Positions 10,684-22,955 of a stretch of 64,000 nucleotides of DNA are shown one piece after another. Both the position numbers and the translations under genes were made by a program. Position 1 is the first letter of the stretch, and each line of letters opens with the position of its first letter. Where the stretch lies: assembly GCF_964199755.1 (NCBI RefSeq), contig NC_133910.1:13400711-13464710 (forward strand), given 5' to 3'. The notes beneath the pieces are model-generated. The model had not been told where the DNA came from and ran no database searches. It saw nothing but the letters and a program-made list of their open reading frames with translations. Origin of the DNA: Larus michahellis (lineage: Eukaryota; Chordata; Aves; Charadriiformes; Laridae).

Positions 10684-13167
10684 AGTTACTGAAGCATGGT
10701 GAGATGCTGGGGTTTCCTTTTTGCCTACAGAAGGGAGAGACCAGAGCAGCCACCAACCGGAGCTGGGCTGCTCATTCACAGCCCAGCGCCTGTAGAAAAC
10801 CAAGGATAAAGCAGAACTACAGTCCTAAAAATGCAAGACGTTCTCTCTAGTCTGCATGAATAAATGATGGATGAAATGACTGCTGTATTGTAAATGGAAT
10901 TTATAATGTTAATGATATAACACAGTCTCTTGCCACAACAGGTCCATTCCCAAGCCGTATATAAGGTCTCCTTGTCTTTTTAAGATGCTTGGAAAGGAGC
11001 CCAATGCCTTATTCTTCAGTGCAAATAAATGTAAGCTAAGCAGCCTGGTACATCGAATATCGCTGACACATGAGACCTTCCAGCCATACGTACCTGTCTG
11101 CTAAGGCCTCGACTAATTTGCCACCAACTCCCAGGCAAATAGTGATAGAAAGGAAAATGAAGGTGGTTTGAGTGCCCATTACGTTTGGTATTGTGAAAAC
11201 GTAGAAAACCTCGTTTTATAGCCTGACAGGCTGCACTGGTGTGGCTGTCCAATTTTGTCACTGCTTTCACTGTTTTATCAAGCAAGAACTCCCTTTGCTA
11301 CAAAAAAATCCCATCGCTTTCCCCTCTTTTGTATTTTAATCCCTAAAATAGCAGAGTGTGGGCTCAGGATGGAGCTTTTGGAGCCCAGTATCGTTGCTGG
11401 CCAGGGGAGAAGTTAGTTACATGGTAAAAATGGGTGGGTTTAGGCTTTCCTCACACGTTTTACGCTGCAGTGAAACTTGTTACGATGCTTGGAGAATGAT
11501 AAAGGAGCTTTTAGGGCAGTCTGAAGCTCTTCTCTGCATCTCAAATCAGCGTGTGAGTTTTAGCCATTTTCTGTGTGGTATTGGCCAAACTCTCCAACTC
11601 CCTGCCAGAAGGGATGAGAAGATGGTGATACAAAGCTCTTCAAATTCCAGCTCTGCTCATTTCTGAGCAAGAACGCTCAGCACCTCCTTTATACTTTGTT
11701 TTATTTATGTTTGGGACTTTTCCTGAAACCCAATTGCAGAACAGAATTGGTTGGTGAGACCGTTGATTTTATTACTGCTCAAGTGTTGGCGCTCTCGCTA
11801 CTCCAGCCTCCCCAAGGCTCCCTGGGAGTCACTCCTGTAGATGAGATGTCTGCTTCCTCCTCTTTGTAAAACCAGATAACATACCTGAGAAGCGCCAATG
11901 GAGTTTCCCCCCCTTCTGTCTCCAGCTCCCAGGGACCGGAGGCTTCACGTGTTACGGGGCGAGTGAGCAAACAGGCATAAAGCCAGTCTGTGGGTGACTC
12001 TCTGCAGCTGGGGTGGACACAGCCTGGCCACAGCGCTCTGTCGCATCAGGCAGATTTTTGTTGCTTTGGGTCTTTTGTTGATTTGGATTTGCCAGTGCTC
12101 TAAATAGTTAAAATCAGAGTAGAATTGGAGGTGAACAAGGACAATCAAAAGCTCTACTTACACTGTTTGAAGAGGTCACTCTTTTTTTGCAGACAGAAGT
12201 GTAATTTCAAAACTTTCTAAATGAATCAAATGCTGGCTGCATGCTGGGCACAGGATACACATGAAAACCTCTTGAAAGAGCGCAAGTGGCTTTTCTCGGA
12301 AAGAGAAGTACCTTTTGGTTAACCTTTCCAGCAGTAAAGTATCAAGCTCATTGGACAACTTCTCCCATTTGGAAGCATTAACTGATGTACAAACGTTTCT
12401 GTTTTAAAGAAGATGAACTTTTGGATCTGTGGGTACTTGCTGTGCCGGTTTCTCTCTGTGTTATTTCAATAATGCTCTATTCTCTTTGTCTAGACACCAG
12501 TGTGCTAACAGACGTCTGCAGTTAATGGATCTTCAGTGCTGAAGCTTTCAGAAGCTTTAAATTACTTTCTTAAACACCAAGTTGAAGTTTTGTGAGAGAG
12601 GGTGGGTTTTTTTTTGGTCTTGCAGTGGTTTGTGTTTTGCAATTGTAAGTTCTGCAGCACCATTGGACGGGTAAAGTGCCATCCTGGTCTCCAACACGCA
12701 GGGCTAGAGCTTTGTGTCGGAGCTTGAGGATGAGCTGCGCTGCCCCGGCTGCAGGCGGAGCCGCGGGAGGGAAGCCTGGAATTCCCTCTTTTGGCTCTGC
12801 TCTTGCTCACAGCCCAAAGGCCACGTCGTTTCTTCTGCAAGATGAAGCACGTTGTGTTTGTCCTTTGCAGTTACTATTTCACAGAGGTCTTTGCTTTTGC
12901 ACGATTAGTAAAAGCCTAGGAACGGTGTATGTTGTGTGGAGGGTGGACTTGTGTTTTGGTTTGGTTTTGCCCCCCACCCCATCATCTGCAACGTTATTCA
13001 GGTGTCCTTTGGAGGATGGTTAGCACCGCAGCTTTCTGCTTCTGGCTGAAGTTACTGAACTGTTCATTGGGCCTTGGTTAAAGAAGGTCCATTATTGGTA
13101 TTCTGGGTCCACAGGGAGGTGGTACTATCTCTGGAGCTGAGCTGGGAAGCCAATGATGTCTTGTCTT

Positions 13168-13245
13168 AAAAACAAACAAACCAACCCCCCAGAACAACCA
13201 ACCGACCCCCAGTCAACCAAGAGAAAATCCCACAACCCCAAAAAG
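13168..13245. repeat. CA-rich low-complexity tract
   Basis: About 78 nt rich in A and C (AAACAAACCAACCCCCC-like units). It resembles the tract in the SETX 3' UTR at 7065-7140. Confidence 0.7.
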
Positions 13246-15009
13246 GTCTACTGCAGTGGTGCGTCACCCTCAGCAGGCTTCGTGCTTGCTCTGAGCTTTG
13301 TCGTGCCCTTCTGAGGTTATTTTCTGTGGGAGTTAGTGCCGCTGCCTGGCACGTTCCTGCTTGTATTGCAATAAAAGTGCGCGTTTGCAGGGAGCCTGCT
13401 GGGTGCAGAGTTTGTCTGGTACACAGCTTTATGAAGTAGTGAATTTTCTGTTGCTTAATCTAATATTCCAGAGAAAAACACTAGTGCAGGGAAAGGAGAA
13501 TGTTGCTTCACCTTCCAGAAGTGCCATTAGAGATCTTGATCTTGTTACAGTCTGTTCTGTGCTATTGCTTGTAAGAACAGTAACGTATAAGAATTTTAAA
13601 TATATCGCAGTCAGAAAGTGCAAAGAAGGAGCAAGTGTCAATAACAACAGGCAGCTGCCGGCTGCGTTAAAGCAAGGGAGGCGATGCTTGTGCCAGCCCA
13701 CTCCTCTCAGCAGGGTGACTTTAACCCTCATTTATTTTATGGTGGATTAACTAAGTCCTGAGCCTGGCCCCTGGGATGTTAAATGCTGCTTGAAATACGC
13801 ACGCGATTTCTTTGTGTTGCTCTTTGATGTGACAATATCTGTCCTGCGCCTTCACTCCTGTTTTTTTTCTCCTTTTTCAAAGTACCAGTTCAGTGGCCCC
13901 CTCTCCATGGAGGTGGCTGTGTTTTGGGGACACGGGCTGTGTGCGTGGTGTCTGCAGTGTTAGGCTGGAAGATGCTGCAGGCTCTTGCTCTTTTGAAACG
14001 TGGGCTGCTCCCAGCACTGCCCCCCCGGGCAGGACGAGCTGCAGGGACAGGACCATGGAGACACAGCATTGGAACAGAACAGATGTTGACAGAGGAGCTC
14101 TTGGAGGAGAGCTCTGGCAAGGACATCAGACCCGGCAATGCCAGTGGAGGCTCGAGGCTGGGTGGCGTGGGGCGGCTGGGCAGAGCGGGGGCAGTGACCG
14201 AGGGCTGCTCCCTTGCCCAGAGAGTTAGCCCAGAACTGACCGTGCTGGAGGTGGGGGGCGCCTCCCGATCCTCCCCTCCGTCAGCTCTTGGCTTGGTCCA
14301 TCTTTGGACACGACAAAGTTAAAGCTCTTGTGTTCATTCCCGTTGTTGTGAGTGACCTACATCATTTCTTGTGACTGGTTTCTCCTGCCTTCATCGATGT
14401 GCTTGGCTGCAAATGCTTCCTCCGATAGGGGCCTGTTCGTGAGCCTTAAACGAGTTGATCTAGTCCCTGTGAGCTCTATACTGAAGTCTCCGGCTGTGGC
14501 TGCTTAAAAATACCCCACATAAACAGCTTTTTTTCTGCAAAGGTGTATCTTGGCACCAGCTCTGGGAGGGGCTGCAATGGGGCTGGGCAGCCGAGGTGCC
14601 CCTGGGGAAGCAGCCCTGGGCTCCCCAGCCTTCTCTCATTTGGAAATGGCCTTTCCGCACGAGCCCAGTGCTTAATATATCACTCAGGCTTTGCTCATTG
14701 TCAACAGTTAGTAGTCTAACCTAGGTTCAGCAAAGTAATTAGGAGAAATAATTAACAGCTCTCAACGATGAGGCAACCTCTCTCTCCCTCCCCTCTCCCT
14801 CACCATGTGGTGCACCTTGGTAGTGACTCAGAAAACACAAGAGGACATTATCAATCAAAAAATAAGTCTTTACCTGTAATTAACTGTGCACACAAAAAGG
14901 AAAACGTGGTGATCAAGCAGCAGTTGATAGTTGCTTTACTGGAGGAGGATACACCAGAATCAAATGCTCATGGCAAAACGTCCCTTTAAGTTGTGGTTCT
15001 TTTATAACA

Positions 15010-15015
15010 TTTAAT
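15010..15015 (-). terminator. NTNG2: candidate polyadenylation signal ATTAAA (NTNG2)
   Basis: The + strand reads TTTAAT, which is ATTAAA on the NTNG2 strand, the commonest variant hexamer. It lies about 800 nt downstream of the stop. No clear GU-rich downstream element is seen, so the call is tentative. Confidence 0.3.
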
Positions 15016-15424
15016 CCAAACAAAAATAAGTCTCTACCAAAAAAAGTATTTGAACCGTACACGGTGGATAAGACACTGCACTCCTCATGTACCATATGCC
15101 CAATGGCCCCTGCGTTCTCCGTTAAGTGCAAGAAAACAAAACCCAGCAATGAAAATACAAAATCAATGCAGCAACTAGAGTTGTAGGCAACAGTATGTGC
15201 GTGGCCAGACCAGGCCGATGGTGGGATGTGGGACTGTGCACGAAGGATGGACCAGAGTCCCCCCTTCCCTCCCTCCCCTTCCCCTGCCTGTTGTGTTACG
15301 GGGCTCTGGAGGTGTCGTGACAGGCTCTTTCCAAACAGGACACTAAGAAGAGGAAAAATAAAAAGAACACCCCAGCCTATACCAAAGTAAATAAAGTAAT
15401 AAAAAAAATTTCCCTTGGATCGCA

Positions 15425-15620
15425 GCACTATTTCACCAGGGCCCCGGTGGCCCCGGCCCCGGGTTGCCCTGTCAGCGGCAGGGAAGGAGAGTCGCTGCGC
15501 GGAGGGAAGGACGGGGCTGTGTCCCCGCCGGGCTGCGGGACCGCGGTCCCGGCACAGGCTGGTGCGGTCCCCGCGCCGCTGCCCGCTGCGCTCCATGCTG
15601 CGGCCACCCCAGCTGCTGCC
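15425..15620. other. CpG-rich block inside the NTNG2 3' UTR
   Basis: A stretch dense in CG dinucleotides (for example GGACCGCGGTCCCGGC near 15537 and CCCCGCGCCGCTGCCCGC near 15569). It lies downstream of the NTNG2 stop codon, not at a known promoter. It could be a small 3' CpG island or simply GC-biased microchromosome-type DNA. Confidence 0.5.
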
Positions 15621-15812
15621 GGGGTGGGTTCATGGGCAGGAGTCAGCCCCTGGTTTTCTGCATACCTCTGCTTCGAAAGTGGACCAAAAGACGTTGTGCA
15701 AGTCCTAGCGTGAAGGAAGGCGGAGGAGACGGTGGGGAGAGCCACCCCGTTACCTTAGTCTCCCCAGGTCCCTCGGGTGACGTGCCGGGGCTGAGCTCCC
15801 CCCTCTGCGGCT

Positions 15813-16036
15813 TCAGAGGTCCACCCAGCCGCGCAGCTGGAGGGCGAGCACCCCGAGGAGGATGGTGCTGAGGCTGCTGTGCACGCTGGGGGCACCATCG
15901 CAGTCCTTTTTGTCGGCTTCACACCTGGATTGCTGGCACAGGACCCCCTTGAAGCCCACGGGGCAGATGCAGCGCTGGTTCTGGTAGCAGGTGCCACCGT
16001 TCTGGCAGAGCAGGAGCTCGTCATCACAGACGTTGG
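15813..16036 (-). CDS. NTNG2: NTNG2 last coding exon: EGF-like domain and GPI-attachment signal
   Basis: 224 nt ending in TGA (15813-15815). After the split Pro codon it reads NVCDDELLLCQNGGTCYQNQ then RCICPVGFKGVLCQQSRC. This is a six-cysteine EGF-like module at about residues 457-492 of the 527-residue form. The final stretch has a small-residue patch (CDGAPSVHSS), then a hydrophobic run (STILLGVLALQL) and a short end (RGWVDL). That is the layout of a GPI-anchor signal, with the probable omega site in the D-G-A-P-S patch. Netrin-Gs differ from classical netrins by this lipid anchor. The acceptor is CTCATAG at 16037-16043. The + strand is also partly open here, but only as an antisense shadow. 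Confidence 0.95.
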
Positions 16037-16372
16037 CTATGAGGTGGGAGGGAGGGAAGGATGCGGACGTTAATCTGGGGTGTGTTAAAATCCTTGACTG
16101 CAACAGAAAATAATAACTTTTGGCTTTCTTTAGCTCCTAGGGGGTTAAATTATCCAACCCTTGCAATGCTAGAGCAGTCCCAAGGCCAGAGGAACATAGT
16201 GGGGGCTACAGACTCCAGGGGCAAAGCTGTCAAGTCATTTTGGACTTGGGACAGATAGCTGGAGTCTGCGCACCCTACGCCCACGGGGCGCCCGTGCAGG
16301 CCATGCTGGGGATCCCCGTCTTGTCTGGGCCCATCTCCCACCTCCCTCAGTCCCGCTGGCTCGGGTACGTAC
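16037..16372 (-). other. NTNG2: NTNG2 intron between LE3 and EGF exons
   Basis: A 336-nt intron with donor GTACGT and acceptor CTCATAG on the minus strand. Nothing else is recognised. Confidence 0.85.
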
Positions 16373-16507
16373 GGAAGCAGCCCTGTCTCCAGTAGTAGTT
16401 GGGCAAGCAGTCGTCACACTTGGGCCCTGTGGCACCTTCTTTGCATTCACAGTAGCCGGTCTCGTTGCAGCGGTCGTGCATGGAGCCGATCTGGTTGCAG
16501 TTACATT
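16373..16507 (-). CDS. NTNG2: NTNG2 exon: third laminin-type EGF (LE3)
   Basis: 135 nt, phase 1 at both ends. It reads (E)[19 protein letters not shown] then [20 protein letters not shown] and RQGCF. Eight cysteines in laminin-EGF spacing (CxCxxxG...C...CxCxxGxxGxxCxxC...C) identify the LE module. The acceptor is TTGCCCAG at 16508-16515 and the donor is TTCC|GTACGT at 16373/16372. The segment is very close to mammalian netrin-G2. An N-glycosylation sequon (NET) is present. Confidence 0.95.
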
Positions 16508-16953
16508 CTGGGCAAAGACAGGGCTGTTAGTGCCTGTCCTGCCCGGGGGCTTTGTGCCCGCTAATGCCCCGAGGGAGGTGTTGTGGCCTTGGGAAAAGGC
16601 TGTCTGCTATGGGAGGGCTGTTAGGGACCGAGGGGCTGAGAGGGCATGGTTTCATGAGAGGGTCCAACAGTGCAGACACATGTGCGAAGACCACCCCCCT
16701 TTGGAGCTGAGCATCTCCTGGTAGAATGATGCCTCTAAATCAAATTAGAAGGATATTATTTGGGATTTGTTTTCAGGGAAGAGATGCCTTGGTGGGCTGC
16801 AAAGACCATAGTGGCCGCTGTCCTTGGGGAGCATGCAGGTGGACACACCACCCTCCACAGAGGGGCTGAAATGAAGCCCACCCCATAGAGTGAGGTCCCA
16901 CACGAGCCGTCCCACCTCCTGGTGCTGCTGATGGAGGCCGCCGGAGCGCTCAC
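16508..16953 (-). other. NTNG2: NTNG2 intron between LE2 and LE3 exons
   Basis: A 446-nt intron with donor GTGAGC and acceptor TTGCCCAG. The LE2 frame stays open into it for a while by chance. Confidence 0.85.
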
Positions 16954-17121
16954 CTATGCATACATTCTCGTCATCCAGCTCCGCCGAGCTGTTGCGGTAG
17001 AAGCCCAGGCGGCAGTGCTGGCAGTGCTGGCCCCTCGTGTTGTGCTTGCAGCTCACGCAGGTCACCACGTTCAGGAAGTCGATGTAGCTGCAGCGGTTGG
17101 AGTGGCCGTAGCACTCGCAGT
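16954..17121 (-). CDS. NTNG2: NTNG2 exon: second laminin-type EGF (LE2)
   Basis: 168 nt, phase 1 at both ends. It reads [40 protein letters not shown] and [15 protein letters not shown], nearly identical to mammalian netrin-G2 and netrin-G1. It is a full laminin-EGF module with a sequon (NSS). The acceptor is CTCTCCGCAG at 17122-17131 and the donor is ATAG|GTGAGC at 16954/16953. The first codon is completed by whichever exon precedes. After LE1 it becomes Tyr, after the microexon Asn, and after the Thr-rich exon Asp. Human has Asn here, which favours microexon inclusion as the default. Confidence 0.96.
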
Positions 17122-19810
17122 CTGCGGAGAGGAGGAGAGAGCTGGGGACCTGGGCCAGGAGCATCCTCCCTCGCGCTGGGCAGAGGAGAGGAGCCATGAG
17201 GCTTTGGAGGAGGCTCCTGCTCCAGTGAAATGCAATGGCCACTGCCAACACTGGGGTGGACTGGGCAGGATGGGTGCGCACAGCCACTGCCGTTCTTCAC
17301 TGGCATGGGGGGATCGGGATGGAAGCCATTGCTCAGAGAGCAGAGTGGGGTCAGGGGGCTCTGTCCCCCAGGGGGAGGACGGGCAGGAGGCAGCCCCTGG
17401 CTGTCCCAGGACACAATCTCTTTAAGGAAATGTGTAATCATGGGAGCTGGCAGTGGGCTGTGGAGTGGATTCAGGTGTTAACTAAAGAGCTGCCTTGTTA
17501 ATGAGCGGAGCCCAGCTTGGTGCCTGGGTTTGGCTCCGGGGGGCTGTAGGACCTGCAAGGAGCTGGGCTGGGGTGCGGAGCTCCTCACTGTGGCAAGGGG
17601 GGGCTGGCCCATGGGACGGGGCTGGCAGAGGGTGCAGCAGCGTTTGCAGCAGTGTTTGCTGCCTCCAGCAATGGGAAGGCCCTGGGCAAGGCTGAAGTGG
17701 AGCTGAAGCTGCTGCGTGTTCAGGTAAAACCTCGCTGCTTCTCTGGCTTTTTCCCCTCCGTGTCCCTTCTCAGCATGTCCCTTGCTGTTGTACCTCCCAA
17801 ACCAATGGGCTGGTTGTGAAATATGGTGACTCTCAGGTTAAGCACTTAAAATGAGTCTATGCAAGGAAGCGTGGTTTGTGTGGGGTCCTTCCAAAGATGG
17901 TGGAGAAGCGCGTGGGGTTTGAACCAGGGCTGCCTGGCGCAGCACAGGGATGCCTGCAAAGGCTGCTGGTGGGGTGGGAGATGTCTCACCGCTGGCTGGC
18001 CAAGCACTGCTCCTGTCCCCAGGGCAGACCTCTCTCAGCTGTGGGAACAACCAGCTAGGTTTAATTTGTAGCCAGAGGAATTTGATTACGTGCTTCTTGT
18101 GTTTGCTTGTTATTAGCATGACTTGGGATGGTGACTACCTGGCAGTGTTGGCTTCAGGGTGCTGCATCTTTCTGGAAGTTTAAAAGTATAATACAGGAGA
18201 AGAAGAGGTGGCCCTCCTGTCCTAGTCAGGAGGTGTCCCAGCCAGCATGGGCAGGGGACAATGTGAGCAGAGACAGTGTCAGCCAGCTGTGAGCTTCTCC
18301 AGCTGTTGGAGGGGAGGAGGAAGGCTTGGAGCTGGGGTTTTGGTCCAAGCTCTAACATTAAACGTTCAAGGATGGCAGAGGGATGGGAGGGAAGGGTGTG
18401 GGTAGACATGCACGTGCGACTGGTGGAGGAGACATGTGTCAATGAAATGAAGACCAGGGAAGATGGAGCAGGGCAGAGGTTTCCCCATGGTTCACAGCTG
18501 CCTGAGGAGGAACTGAGTCCGCTGTAATCTTTACCTTCTGTGAAACAACTGCCTGTTTGACCAATACCCAAAGAATTTCACCTCAAATACTTTTGGCTGC
18601 TGCAATTCCCAAGCGTTGTTTCACCCTAGGGATGCACTCCTACATACAACTAACCGTGACTTGGATAGGCAAACCCTCCCTATCTTCTCCATGTTGGAGG
18701 CTGCTGGACCACATCACCTGGGCAAAGACTAGGAGCCCTGAAGCACCGCACTCCGTCCTCTTACCTTTATACGTTTCAATAGGAGCCACTGGGCCAGAGT
18801 CTGGTTTGAGCCGGATGAGTTTTGAGCTCTTTGAGGATGCTTAAGAAAAATCAAAGACACACTTTTTCTCACCGCTTAGCACCGCTCCGCGTCCTACCCT
18901 ACCACAAGCAGCTCTGCCACGAGAACAATGCCAAGCCAAGAACACCGCTCCGGCAGTGCCGGCATCTATTTCTGCACCAGACAGCTGGTAGCTGCTAAAT
19001 TTCTCCTCTTCTTCTCCCCTCCTTGAAGTTTGATGCATGAAAAACTCCATGCACGGCGCTATTGCCGTGTACAGAGCTGGGGGCTGAGGAGGTACGTTCT
19101 TCCGTTACGCATGTTTGGTGGCATGAATCGGGTTATTCAGGCCAAGGATCTACAAGTCAAAACAGCTTAAAAGATAATCTATGGGCCATGGCCTCAGTTT
19201 GACGGAGGTCATGCCAACTGGCACCCAAAAAGCTGCTAGGAGTACAGCTAGGAGGACAAATGCTACGGAGGTGGTATCTGGCAGGGGTCCTGCCGAGCAC
19301 GCATTGCTCCAGCCCAACTCGTCCCTGCCAGCACGTACCTGGCTTCTTCCTGTGCCTCTTGCCTGCAGAGTGTGCTGTGCGCCCTGCTTTGCTCTTCGGA
19401 GCCGCTACGCGAGACAATAAAATATATGAGTGCTGTGGTGGGGAGAGAGCTCCCGGGGCCAGCCCAGCACGGTTGGGCTGGGATATTTCATCAGGGCAAA
19501 GGGCTGCCCCAGCCAGGACGCGGTTTCCTTGGGGCTGTGCTGCCAGCCGGACCCCGTCCCGCACTGAATGACTGGGGCACTGGGGGTAAAGGCCACCTCT
19601 TCCAAGTCGAGCTGATGGGGTTTGGTGCTTGGGGGGTTTTGTGCTTTGGTAACCTCAGTAAAGGTCAAGGTTGAGCAGCGCTGGGACCCCACAAGGCATT
19701 TAGAAACAGGTCCCACCAGTGTTTGTGGTGCACCAGCCCTTACACAGCCCTGCAGTGCTTAGGGAGGTGCTGGGTGGGCATTGCTGGCTCTGTCCCACCG
19801 GTGCTGGTCA

Positions 19811-19942
19811 CATAGAATCACGGAATGGTTTGGGTTGGAAGGGACCTTAAAGACTATCTAGTTCCAGATGCCCTGCCCTGGGCAGGGACACCTCCCACCA
19901 GCCCAGGTTGCTCAGACCCCCGTCCAACCCGGCCCTGAACAC
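19811..19942 (-). mobile_element. CR1 LINE 3'-end fragment
   Basis: The + strand starts CATAGAATCACGGAATGG and continues TTTGGGTTGGAAGGGACC with a CTATCTAGTTCCAGATGCCC-like segment, then CACCTCCCACCAGCCCAGG and GCTCAGACCCC. This is the reverse complement of the well-known avian CR1 3' end (TCCAACCCAAACCATTCTATG...). The element therefore lies on the minus strand and is heavily 5'-truncated (about 130 nt). Confidence 0.9.
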
Positions 19943-22916
19943 ACTCCCACAGTGACAGCGATGGCAGGAGGTGGCTGTGCTCCCCACCCACAGGGCAGGC
20001 GGGAAGCTCAGCCATGGTGAGAGTGGGCCCACTCCTGCCTCTGACGCCATCTGTGATGCTGCTGTGGGGTTGGGGCTTCCTCAGGTCTGCATGGCTTCCC
20101 CTGGTGGGCTGGCACAGTGTCCAGACCCTCCTCCACCAGCGTAGCCTCTCCAGCCTCCATAGCCATGACAGGCCACTGTGGTGCCGAGGCCCTGCTCTGC
20201 CACCATGGCCTCCTCCATCCCCTGGCACGATGGCTGAGCAGGGAACGTGGCGGCCCCTTCTCACAGGTGTTTAGCAGTGGCCTGGCACAGTTCAGGGGGA
20301 CCAGGGCCTGTTGTCCCTGCTGTGAGGGAAGTAGGGCAGCCCAGAGGTGAAGGAGCAGCACCATGGGCCCCTAGGGTGCCCAAGTCCCCACATCTCTGCA
20401 GTGGGTGCTGCAGGTGGCCCTGGGGGCCATATCCCTGCGGAGAAGCCCCCACGGTTGTGCCTATCCCTCATGAGGAGGGTGCCGTGGCTGTGAGGAGGCT
20501 CCACGAAGTGTCGGGATCAGGGTGATCCACCGATGAGGCTTGGCCCTGTTGGGCCAGCGCAGCCCATCAGCCCAATTAATCTCGCCCAATTAATCTGGGC
20601 AAGGGCGAAGGTGCAAGTCCCTTGCCCCGTGGCACGAAATGGCTCTCCTGGGGTCCAGGGAGACCCCTGCAAACATCCCAGCCCCAAACATGTCTCCACC
20701 CAGCCCTATGGAGATCTCTTTGAGCAGAACTGAGCTGAGGTGGACCCTCTGAGTAGGAGAGCAGACCGTACGATGGTGGGTTGTCCTGGCCTATGGGCGC
20801 TGGGGGAGAAACCTGTCCTGCCCCTCCCTGGGGACGGGCATGGCCTTACCTCGAATGTTTTCAGGAGGGTCTGGTGGCTTCGGCTTGGGTCCAAGTGCTG
20901 CTGTGTTTGGTGGGCGCTGAGCAGCTTACGGTGGCATCAGTTAGAGAGAACATCAGATTTAATACAGATCCTCCTCTTGTTTGCTTAAAAAAGTGGCAAA
21001 GGGACACTGGAAGCTCTAGGCAGGTATCTAGGGTGGGAGGGTGGAGCCACATCTGGTTGAGGATGTGTTGAAGCAGGAATGAGAGACAAAGTCTCCCGGA
21101 AGTTAGAGTCTTTAAGTGTGAAGAGAGACAGAAAAAGTACTCCTAAGGAGAGGGCATGGGAGCTGCTGGATGCACACTTGTTGGCATACGGTCATTACGT
21201 TGCCCATGCATGAGGAGAAGCTGAGTCTGCAGACCACTGTCAAGACTCAAAAGGCCCTGTTGTTTGGCAGAGACTGTCAGCATCACCTGGCATCGATGCC
21301 CATGGTGCAGGCCTATTTCTTGTTACTGTATCGAATACAGCTTTGTCTCTCTCTGAGGCACAATTCCAAAAAGCCTCAACTTCAGCACTTTCTCTCCCCC
21401 AGTTGAGTATTTCCCAACACTGGGTTGTGTCCTGGGCCCAGCTTCAGCAGTTGTTATGTTCTGCACTGGAGGGGGGGCTGATGTCTACGGCTGGAGTGAG
21501 CTACAGGCGTCTCGGATGGGAACGGGACTTGAGCGGCAACAGGCAACTGCCGAAGGGTGTGTGCTGGTGGGAACCCCGAGGAGGAGAAACTTCAGCCTCA
21601 ACAGCCAGCGTGAAGCCTCCCAAGTTTCCCACCGGGAGCAGCTCACCTTAGGCAGTCACACAGGAGACCTGAAGCGAGGAAATACAAAAGAAGGCATCTA
21701 TGCTACAAACGACACAGGCCTATCTATTTACAAAGTTATTCTGCTCTACAAACAGACTCCGGTCTCGGGAGACGACGGGATTTCCATGATCCTCTCTGTT
21801 CACCCCAGCAGCAAGCTGTGAACAATCTCTTCTACCACTTACCATCCTCATATTTCATGTATACGACTAAACCCTGAGGCTCAATCCAGCCTCACCAGAT
21901 TCCCAGCTGCGTGTCGGGCACAGACAAACCCGGAGCTTTTTTTCCCAGGCGGGAGGAGGAGAGAGATGCATGGAAAGCAGAGATGCAGAACTAGAAACTA
22001 AAGCGTTCGCTGAGCATCGGGAGCTGGTACTCGCTGGCAGGACCCAGCTCAGCCACGCGCCTCCTACCTTCTGGTCCAGGGCCAGCCTTGGCCGGGGGAG
22101 AGCCCACTTGCAGCGGGGCAGCCGCCGACAAGCCGGTGTAGTCTTGCAGCGATCAAAAGGGAAACCTGTGTCACTGGGTGCGCTGGGGGGAGCTGGCAGC
22201 CAGCGAGGAGCTCCGATGGAGGGCCGGAGCTTTGGAGGACAAACCCAACCCAACCCAGCCCTGCGCCCCGCAGGTTTCCACGCCTGCTGGATGCAAGCGC
22301 TGCTGCTGGTACTGGGGAGCTGGCGGGTCCCGGGGCACTGGAGGGGCTGGGCAGTGGTGTGCTGAGCTGCCCGTTCTCAGCCCCGCTGAACACACGGCGT
22401 TTTGCCCGTGCGTTTGCGTAAGGACCGCGGGGGCTGATCTGCACCCTCTGCTTTGAGGAGCTTTACTTTGAAACAGTGGAACTGAGAATTGGCACAAGCG
22501 TCTTATGGTGGAGGCACCAAGTCCTGGTTTCTAATCCAAACTTCTAGGCCCTCCCCCAGGCTCTGCTCTTCCCTCGGAAATACCAGTTTAAAGAATTTGC
22601 AAGCCACTGGCGAGAAATCAAACCAGCAAGAAATGTATGGATCACTTGTTTGATTTCCCTGCAAGCCCTCACCCCACTGGCTCCGTACCCCTCCCCGTCT
22701 CCTCAATATTGGTAACAGTCTTCAGGTTTGCTAGAAAACAAACCAAGGAATAAAATTTCAAAAGCCATATTATTAATTTCAAGCTCCAGTTGGGTAACAT
22801 AAGGAGGAGGAGGGAAAAAAAAATCTCTCGATCGTTGCCAAGTTTCAAAGGACAAACCCGAGTAGGAGAGAAATGTGATTTCCCAGCCTCATCAAGGGGA
22901 TGATAAACAATGCAGA

Positions 22917-22955
22917 ATAAAAAAGAAAAAAAAAAAAAGATTATTTTTTTTTAAT
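22917..22955. repeat. A-rich then T-rich simple tract
   Basis: An A-run broken by single G residues, followed by GATT and an eight-to-nine T run. It sits in an AT-rich intron island. Confidence 0.8.

Larger units (their letters stand above)
8871..14989. other. SETX-NTNG2 convergent intergenic region
   Basis: About 6 kb between the inferred 3' ends of the two genes. It holds scattered AATAAA hexamers on both strands, a run of 13 C at 10671-10683 and a CA-rich tract at 13168-13245. The longest open frame (10127-10756, - strand) has no domain, codon pattern or splice support. Alternative long 3' UTRs of either gene could extend into this region; minus-strand AATAAA hexamers occur at 13731-13736 and 11700-11705. 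Confidence 0.6.
14990..15812 (-). other. NTNG2: NTNG2 3' UTR (inferred)
   Basis: Inferred from the NTNG2 stop codon at 15813-15815 down to a minus-strand ATTAAA at 15010-15015. No canonical AATAAA occurs on the minus strand within this interval, so the true end may lie further left (AATAAA at 13731-13736 or 11700-11705). The first 400 nt after the stop are very GC-rich. The distal part is A/T-rich. Confidence 0.4.

Noticed and set aside
10127..10756. 209-codon open frame on the minus strand in the intergenic region
   Set aside because: No recognisable domain, composition biased by GC-rich DNA, no splice or start context, and overlapping frames are open on the other strand.
14913..15596. 227-codon minus-strand open frame downstream of NTNG2
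   Set aside because: It lies in the inferred NTNG2 3' UTR and crosses the CpG-rich block, where stops are rare by composition. No family resemblance.
15879..16073. Plus-strand open frames opposite the NTNG2 last exon
   Set aside because: Antisense shadows of conserved coding sequence; the minus-strand reading is clearly netrin-G2.
21647..21668. 22-nt minus-strand segment with acceptor CTTCAG and donor GTGAGC
   Set aside because: 22 nt is not a multiple of three and would frameshift LE2, LE3 and the GPI tail; probably a decoy pair.
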